NCBI GenBank assembly: GCA_027605045.1
Contig: JAQFWX010000010.1
Coordinates: 1,528,351 to 1,592,350, forward strand
Length of the DNA: 64,000 nucleotides
Origin: Phallus indusiatus
Lineage: Eukaryota > Basidiomycota > Agaricomycetes > Phallales > Phallaceae
Reading direction: 5' to 3'
Positions within the stretch are counted from its first letter, which is position 1; the number at the start of each line of letters is the position of its first letter. Below are positions 56,637 to 64,000 of the stretch, piece by piece. The notes beneath the pieces are model-generated. The model did no database searches, had not been told where the DNA came from, and was given only the letters and a program-made list of their open reading frames with translations. Position numbers and translations under genes: made by a program.

Positions 56637-58563
56637 CGTTTTGTGGGATAAATACTATAACAGGGACAAAGAGAGAGACATAAGAAATAGACAAACTGGA
56701 AACTGAGGAAAGAGGAGTTATGTAATGTGAAGAAGAACTTTGCTTTAGACACAGTCACAGTCACAGCTTGGTCACATGTAATTTATATCCTGCGCACCAC
56801 GTCACTTGAGTCCGTTTCCAAATCCGTTTCTGCCTTTGGCAACCCAAATTGATCATTCCAATATCAAATATCATGCACGTTTCAAAAGCTTTCTTTCTTT
56901 AGGGCTCGGTGGGATAAAACGACCATCACTCGCCGATGATAATTGCGGGGTTGTCAAAAATTGTCGTACCTAGTCTCCATTATAGTCAGGTTCCTTTGTC
57001 AATCACACGCTTCCTGTGCCACGTCGCGAGAAGGAGAATTCGTTTTACCAATGCTCCATCTTCCCGTTTAAGGGTCATTTGTCACAAAACACCGGGATCG
57101 CCCGCCATTCAACATCGGCATAGTTCCGTCCGATATCTCTTTTCGAGATAGATAATAATGTCGCAGCGAATGGAAAGCAATGCTGACGAACGCGACGTCG
57201 GACACTGCCCTGAGGGCACGCAAATTGATATTCCAATCTGCTGAAGAACTCGGCACGGTCCTGACGCACGACACGATCCGCTCAATTCGTCCAGGGGTCA
57301 GTGCACAGCATAGCCATACCCCGTCTGAACAGGTCTGAACCCATATCTATCCCGACCAGTCACCAAAGCAATCTTGGTTCAGCCCCGTGCGTAGTTGGAT
57401 CATGTGGATGAACTCCACCGACTGGCACAAATTAGTTAATAATGACGTTGCTTCCGTGCTTTTTTTCATCGGCGACATGAATCCCTCGTCCCACATGAGA
57501 TGACGCTATTTAGGGCTTTTCATATATGCTCAATACCAAACTCAAGCGTATCTACAAGTGTTTGGGTTAAATCTTTCAAATCACAAAGGTCTCCATTATC
57601 AATCGGGCAATTGATATCAGATTTTAGTTAGGAAAATCCTTTTAGAGCCCAATGACTTTCTGTGCCAAGATTTCAATGATAGTCGCCTCTTTATCACACT
57701 GGACCAAAGGGCGCTATTTGTGGAACTATACCTACCTGGGAAGTCCCTAACAGAGAACATGAAAATCAGGAGGAAATCCCTAGATGATCATTTTGTTTAA
57801 TTTTCACGGTATGTATGTTCATTAAATCGATATAAAGGACAGATTAATTCGTTTCTTTCTGGTGCAGCCCAGCTGTGCTATTTCCCGTCGATCTGGAAAT
57901 CATAGTGCTCTTTAAAGCCTGTTTATGAGAATATTCTAATATTGGAAGAATTAAAGAGTGAGTAATTAATGAATGGTTTATTTAGTGCTTTCGTTGCTAG
58001 CATGCCCAAGGTCGATATTAAATTTCATTGACGAAGTTTCATTCGTCGTCGCTGGAACAACATCGCCTTATCGTTATATTGCTTAACGAGCTTCCAAGGA
58101 CGAAGGGGAATAACTAGTCCACGATTTTGTCGGTTCATATATGTACTCAACGCCACCCGGTGTCGAAGATGCTCGTTCGGTCATTCAATGGATCACCATT
58201 GTATTACTTGTGCTATAATGGACGAACAACCTTGCTGCTTTAAGCTAGCCACTCCTCTCGGCAGAATACTAGTAATGTTTTATAACCTCGCCATTTGTGA
58301 TTCCGGCCAATTAACGGGACACTTTCGGGAAATAAACTTCCTAGGTTTGATCCGTTTCGCTACCCGCACTTTGTGAAAACAAATCACGAGTCAGACCGAG
58401 CATTCTTTTCGACACTCTGGAATGACCACGGGCCGGGAAAGCAAGGAGATGCAAAACACAAAATCCGCTATAACTGCGATTTATTCCACTGGATTTGCCG
58501 GGATATATATATATTAATGATGTTTTACGTGTCAAAAAAGATTCTTTGACAATTTGTTGTAGG
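56637..58563. other. Large intergenic region, no gene seen
   Basis: About 1.9 kb between two divergent genes. Only short frames without motif resemblance. No repeats matching the mobile elements elsewhere in the window were noticed. It contains the kinase promoter on the left and the mannanase promoter on the right. Confidence 0.4.
58503..58517 (+). promoter_or_regulatory. TATA-like box of the mannanase gene
   Basis: A run ATATATATATATTAA about 47-61 bases before the ATG at 58564. This is the clearest TATA-like box in the window and suits a strongly regulated secreted enzyme. Confidence 0.5.
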
Positions 58564-60313
58564 ATGAAGCTTTGGTTCGTATTTGCAGCTTTGATAGCGG
58601 CTCCCTACACTTTGGCTCAGTCGCCTGTATGGGGACAATGTGGTGGTATGTGACGAAAATGATGAAGGCTGGGCATACATCTTACCATCTGTCATTTAGG
58701 TCAGAATTGGAGTGGTAAGCCAATTCGCAAGGAAAAATGAATTGAATATTCTGACCCTTTCCTGCGAAATATGAAGGTTCAACCACTTGCGTCAGCGGAT
58801 CCGTCTGCACCTACTCAAACCCATACTATTCTCAATGTCTACCCAGCACTGTCACTCCAACCCCTACACCCACTCCTGTACCGGTTTCACCAACACCGAC
58901 GGCAACCAACTCGCCTGTATCGCCACCACCAAGCTCCACTGGTTTCGTCAAAGTATCCGGTCAGAAGTTTGCTTTGAATGGCGAGGATTACATTGTTGCT
59001 GGGTTAGTCCGTCCCTACCCTATCAATTCATTTGGCTTATCTGGGCAAATAATTGATTAGGACTAATGCTTATTGGCTTGCTCAAGAAGCTAACGAAGAC
59101 ATTGATACCGCTTTCTCGGATATTGCAAATGCAGGCTTGACCACTGTTCGAACATGGGTAAAGTACTTTACCCAAGTGATTTCCAGCACATTTCTGATTC
59201 AAGATGGTGGTTAGGGTTTCAATGATGTCACAGCGTATGGATGCTCTCTACAAAGTCCTACTTTTGCCCTATTTACACTTTCTATGTTATAGACCCCAAA
59301 ACTACGGTGCTTACTACCAACTTTGGACAAACGGCACTGCGACCATCAACACAGGAGCCAATGGGCTCGAAAAATTCGACTATGTCGTCTCCTCCGCTAA
59401 AGCACACGGAATACGACTCATTGTAACGTTGACCAACAACTGGAGCGATTACGGTGGAATGGACGTGTACGTTTCACAACTCAATCCAGGCGGAACACAC
59501 GATACGTTCTACACGGACCAAACAATCATGGCCGCGTATCAAAACTATGTTAAAGCATGGATCGAAAGATACCTCGACGAACCGGGTATTATGGCTTGGG
59601 AATTGGCGAACGAGCCGCGCTGCTCTGGATCTACTGGGACGGCCTCGAGCGCATGCGACACCCTCGGCAGCACAATTTATACATGGGCTGCGACGATGTC
59701 GGCGTATATTAAATCGCTGGATTCGAACCATCTTGTTGCTATTGGTGATGAAGGTTGGTTCCAAGAAGCTAATCCGCCGACGTACCCGTATGCTCCTGGT
59801 GTTGGAATCAATTTTGTTACCAACCTTAATATTTCAACTCTCGATTTTGGGACTTTCCATTCTTATCCTGAGATAAAGAAACAAGATATAGACTGTTGCT
59901 TGACTCTTGGTCGTGCTGACGTTCATAATCTATTAGTCTTGGGGACAGGGAAATAACGAGACCTTGTGGGGTGTTGACTGGATTAATGCTCACGCCGCCG
60001 CTCAAAAGGCAGCTAACAAGCCTGTTATCATGGAAGAGTTTGGTGTAACAGACAAGCAACCACCTATGCCTTGTGGTGGAACACGGTTCTCTCGAGTGGT
60101 CTCACCGGTATGTTAAACACCGTCGTGTTCTGCGCAATTTTTATAGAGTAGTTTCTTATCGCGAAAAACTATTTTGCAGGTGATCTTATCTGGCAAGCTG
60201 GTTCGGAATTGAGTACTGGTCCTTCTCCAAATGATGGCTACGCCGTGTATCCTACAGGCACTGTCTATCCAGTTATGGAAAGCGCTGCTGCGGCGTTGAA
60301 ACAACGTGGCTGA
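58564..60313 (+). pseudogene. CBM1-linked GH5_7 endo-1,4-beta-mannanase, apparently disrupted
   Basis: Signal peptide MKLWFVFAALIAAPYTLAQ; a CBM1 cellulose-binding module across three exons (VWGQCGG, QNWSG, STTCVSGSVCTYSNPYYSQC); a Thr/Pro linker; then a GH5 subfamily-7 barrel: DYIVAGTNAYWLAQ, GLTTVRTWGF, GIRLIVTLTNNWSDYGG, acid/base Glu in MAWELANEPRC, FGTFHSYPE, nucleophile Glu in VIMEEFGV, DLIWQAGSEL. It would cut mannan outside the cell. Two faults: the intron after HSYPE (59873-59936) starts AT instead of GT although its branch site and acceptor are good, and near 60055 the frame shifts between GVTDKQ and TTYALWWNTVLSSGLTG. Either would truncate the enzyme before or after the nucleophile. 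A sequencing error could explain the second but hardly both. Confidence 0.65.
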
Positions 60314-60630
60314 AAAAAATGCAGGAAGTAATCAAAGTTGATTACCGTGTCATAAAAGAAAATTGTCTTTCTAGTTCACATTTGGTCTTGCGTATCAAGG
60401 TTCATTATAAAATATTAACAACAGGCATGGCATATACTATATTCTTAAGGCCTGTACTAGCATACTGTCATATTACAAACACAGCTAATACATCGAAAAG
60501 AGAAAGAAGAAGAAAGAATAGAATAATTAAGAAACATGGAAAAGAAAAAATTTAAGACCTTAGTTGGGGGTGAAAGGAGCAGGATAGTTTGATAAGACCA
60601 CGCATTCTAAATTCAGGTTTCTGTAGCTCT
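60314..60630. other. Convergent 3' gap between mannanase and histone H3
   Basis: 317 bases, A-rich (AGAAAGAAGAAGAAAGAATAG type tract near 60500). No gene seen. Confidence 0.4.
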
Positions 60631-61579
<949 letters not shown>

Positions 61580-63143
61580 TTACGACGATATTTACGACAA
61601 GATTTCGAGTAAAGCGAGTTGATGTGGCAGAAAGATGCACGAGATGATTGTGGTTTGAGACAGAGGTAGAAAGTGGGGGGGTGTCTCTTCTCAGTTTTTT
61701 GCACCTCTTTTTGCCCCCAACAGCTGTCGCAGTTTCGCTCCTGGTCCGTGCGCCCTGATGTGGTCCATTGTGGGTCCCGCAAAAATAATGCATCTAGTGC
61801 TCGGAATTTTTATCCTTCAATTCACTTCCGACCGCGCCTCCCGGTATACAATGGCTGACGGAGTAGAAAAATACTGTATTTGACTCGGATTTCTTCTCCT
61901 TGACTCATTCGAATAGTTTTCATGTATTTGTAACTTTCTGTCCCTGTGACTTGTCCTGCAGGTCCTGGTCCAGATACAGGTTTTGTAATTAAAGTCTTTC
62001 CATTCGATGGTGTACACTGTCGAACCTAGCGCTGGCGCAGATGTTTTCAGCCAAAAATCACCAGCAATTCATACCTAGATTTCCTGACAATTCCTATCTA
62101 CAATAAACTTGAGAGGTACAAATAACCAGCAACATCTCAATTCCGCTCGGAACTGTTCGGACAAGAACTTTCAAACTCCTTCAAGATGTGTATGGAACAT
62201 GCACTCTATTATTATTACTTTTTTCACAAGGATTTAATACTCGTGAGTACGTATTCAATTTGGGTTCATTGTTTATTCTGTTCAAGACACAATTCGAACA
62301 AGTGCGGTATGTGCCACACTCCGAGTCACTCCAATGTGATTCCGTCATTATTATCATCATCATTATTCGGTAGCAATTATGATTTGGCGGGCATTCCGTC
62401 GGACTTCCGAATCGAATTCGGAGTCTATCAATCAAGTATGCTTGTTCATCCTGGCTGCGAAGATTTCAAATATTGACAACTTTGCATTTTGTATTCTGCC
62501 ACAGTAAGGATTCTTCAAGTTTCTGGTATCCACCATGTACGGAAGCCCCTGACGGCTGCATTTGAACTGACGAATCTTCCATGGTTTTTTTAAGGCAATT
62601 TGACCATCATTAAAGTTGCAAAGTTCGATGCCCAAGGTAGGAAAATGGAAAAGCCAGAAGACCTTGGCTGCCTATAAAAATCATCTTCAAGATTCGACCA
62701 GTTTTCAACGTCTTTAGACGGATGTACTCACATCCTGATGTGAGCGTTATGCTGGTAGTCTGATTTCAGTAGATTACAATCAACCTGTCGTGAAGATGGA
62801 GGTGATTACGTAAGAATCGCGAACTTGGAACCGAAAGAGGTACCTGACAATCTTGACAGACCACCGCCCGGAATGAAAAGCAGCTCTGCCTTTCATAAAA
62901 ATCCCTCTCTATCAAATATTATCATGAAACAATTTCAATCGCTCTTTTCAGTAGTAAACTGACCTCACGCAGCCCTCGCGCGGTGCGTTAAGTCCTAAAT
63001 TAGGACATACGCGCCAAGCCATCTCCGTATTGGAGTTCGGTCTTGATTAGCGACGGAGATACCCAAACGTGATCATATTTCGTTCTTGTTCTCGTTTTTA
63101 TCTTCGCCGTCTATTGGCTCCTTCCTTTTCTTCCTTTTTTTTC
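61580..63143. other. Intergenic region between histone H3 and GT17 gene
   Basis: About 1.56 kb. Contains the H3 promoter (right after 61580) and a short ATT/ATC microsatellite near 62341-62366. Small frames on both strands lack motif resemblance. No gene supported. Confidence 0.4.
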
Positions 63144-64000
63144 ATGCTCTCCAGATCACTGTGTAAACCTCGATTCGTTATAATTGCACTTTTCTTGCTC
63201 GTATCTTTGCATCTAATATTGCGCAATTTTTTTATTTTCAGAAATCATCTTTCATACGCGACAAGACCTATATGGGACACGCCATTCAGTTTTTCGGAAA
63301 CTATAACACACTATTATGGCGAGGACATGCCTATTGATGCTCACGTTTGTCGTTTGCATGGCTGGGATCCAAGACCGTCCCAGACCGAGACGGTTGTTTT
63401 CGATGCTATGCTTATGAGCAACGAACTTGACCTGCTCGAGATTCGTCTGAATGAGTTAGACGCTGTAGTGGACTACTTTGTCATCCTGGAGTCCAATGCT
63501 ACATTTACTGGGTTGCCTAAAAAGACCTACTTCGCCGACAACAGAGAGAGTTCTCCAAGTTTGAAAAGAAAATCTTATACCAATTGTGAGCATGCGCAAT
63601 GATTTACTCAAATCCCCAAGTTGATTCCCTATGCCTTGTTAATTCATAGTTTTCCTGGATACCCTTTATCACCTGGTAAAACACCATGGAATACCGAAGC
63701 TGATACTCGTGATGCAATGACAAAGGCTTTACGCTCATATATAGGGTGTTAACACCCAACGCTGCTAATGTCGTTATTATGTCGGATATCGACGAAATAC
63801 CCTCCCGCCATACGTTGTCGCTCCTTAGAACCTGCGATTTCAAAGATTCCTTACATCTGCAAATGCGCACATATCTGTATAGGTATGTACCCGTAGTACC
63901 AGTTGATTAAAGGTATCATATCAATCTCTCATTGATGTAGCTTTGAATGGTTCCTAGGCCTCTCCAGCTGGCGCGCCAGCGTACAAACTTGGAACTCTGA
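63144..64000 (+). CDS. GT17-family N-acetylglucosaminyltransferase, 5' part (runs off right edge)
   Basis: The ATG at 63144 gives MLSRSLCKPRFVIIALFLLV then SLHLILRNFFIF, a type II membrane anchor. The catalytic domain follows: TETVVFDAMLMSNELDLLEI, RLNELDAVVDYFVILESNAT with FTGLPKKTYF. After introns come FPGYPLSPGKTPWNTEADTR, GVLTPNAANVVIMSDIDEIP, SLLRTCDF, LHLQMRTYLY and SFEWFLGL. SDIDEIP is the metal-binding DxD region of family GT17 (beta-1,4-mannosyl-glycoprotein 4-beta-GlcNAc transferase type), acting in the Golgi. Fungal substrates are not established. The C-terminus is outside the window; no fault in the visible part. Confidence 0.85.

Overview
The window is nuclear DNA from a filamentous basidiomycete, most likely a saprotrophic mushroom-forming fungus (Agaricomycetes). 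Almost every gene is cut by several short GT-AG introns of about 45-65 bases. The families seen fit this: a DUF6533 membrane protein, CBM1-linked GH5 mannanase, family-8 polysaccharide lyases, a fungal SCAP, ceramide glucosyltransferase and a GT17 enzyme. CDS entries give the span from start codon to stop codon including introns; splice sites were inferred by eye from reading frame and family conservation.

Layout. 1-3114 is the 5' part of a Ty3/gypsy LTR retrotransposon on the minus strand (LTR, gag, start of pol running off the edge). 3115-5624 is AT-rich repeat debris with one more LTR relic. 5625-7402 is a DUF6533 gene. 8473-12998 holds PSO2/SNM1 and a senescence/spartin-domain gene. 13990-21450 is a mobile-element island: a MULE-like transposase gene, a divergently transcribed CCHC-finger gene of unknown function, four copies of a miniature inverted-repeat element built on GTGACCGGGGTCCAT, and four tRNA-like (SINE-like) units. 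21528-22690 holds a small Cbp4-like gene and an unrecognised short reading frame.

23382-33146 contains two PL8 lyase paralogues facing each other around a SIP5-type gene. 33830-40000 contains two LOG-family paralogues around tryptophanyl-tRNA synthetase and a phospholipase-C-like gene. 40250-46559 holds PDX1, RAD1, an unknown gene and ceramide glucosyltransferase. 46820-53725 holds SCAP and CDC25. 55162-61579 holds a protein kinase, an apparently disrupted CBM1-mannanase and histone H3. 63144 to the right edge is the start of a GT17 gene.

Most genes are independent housekeeping loci. Links worth noting are the divergent sphingolipid (GCS) and sterol-sensing (SCAP) pair, the DNA-damage genes PSO2 and RAD1, the carbohydrate-degrading genes (two PL8, one GH5), and the inverted paralogue pairs, which point to local duplication. 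The mobile-element island is the best candidate for something not yet described.
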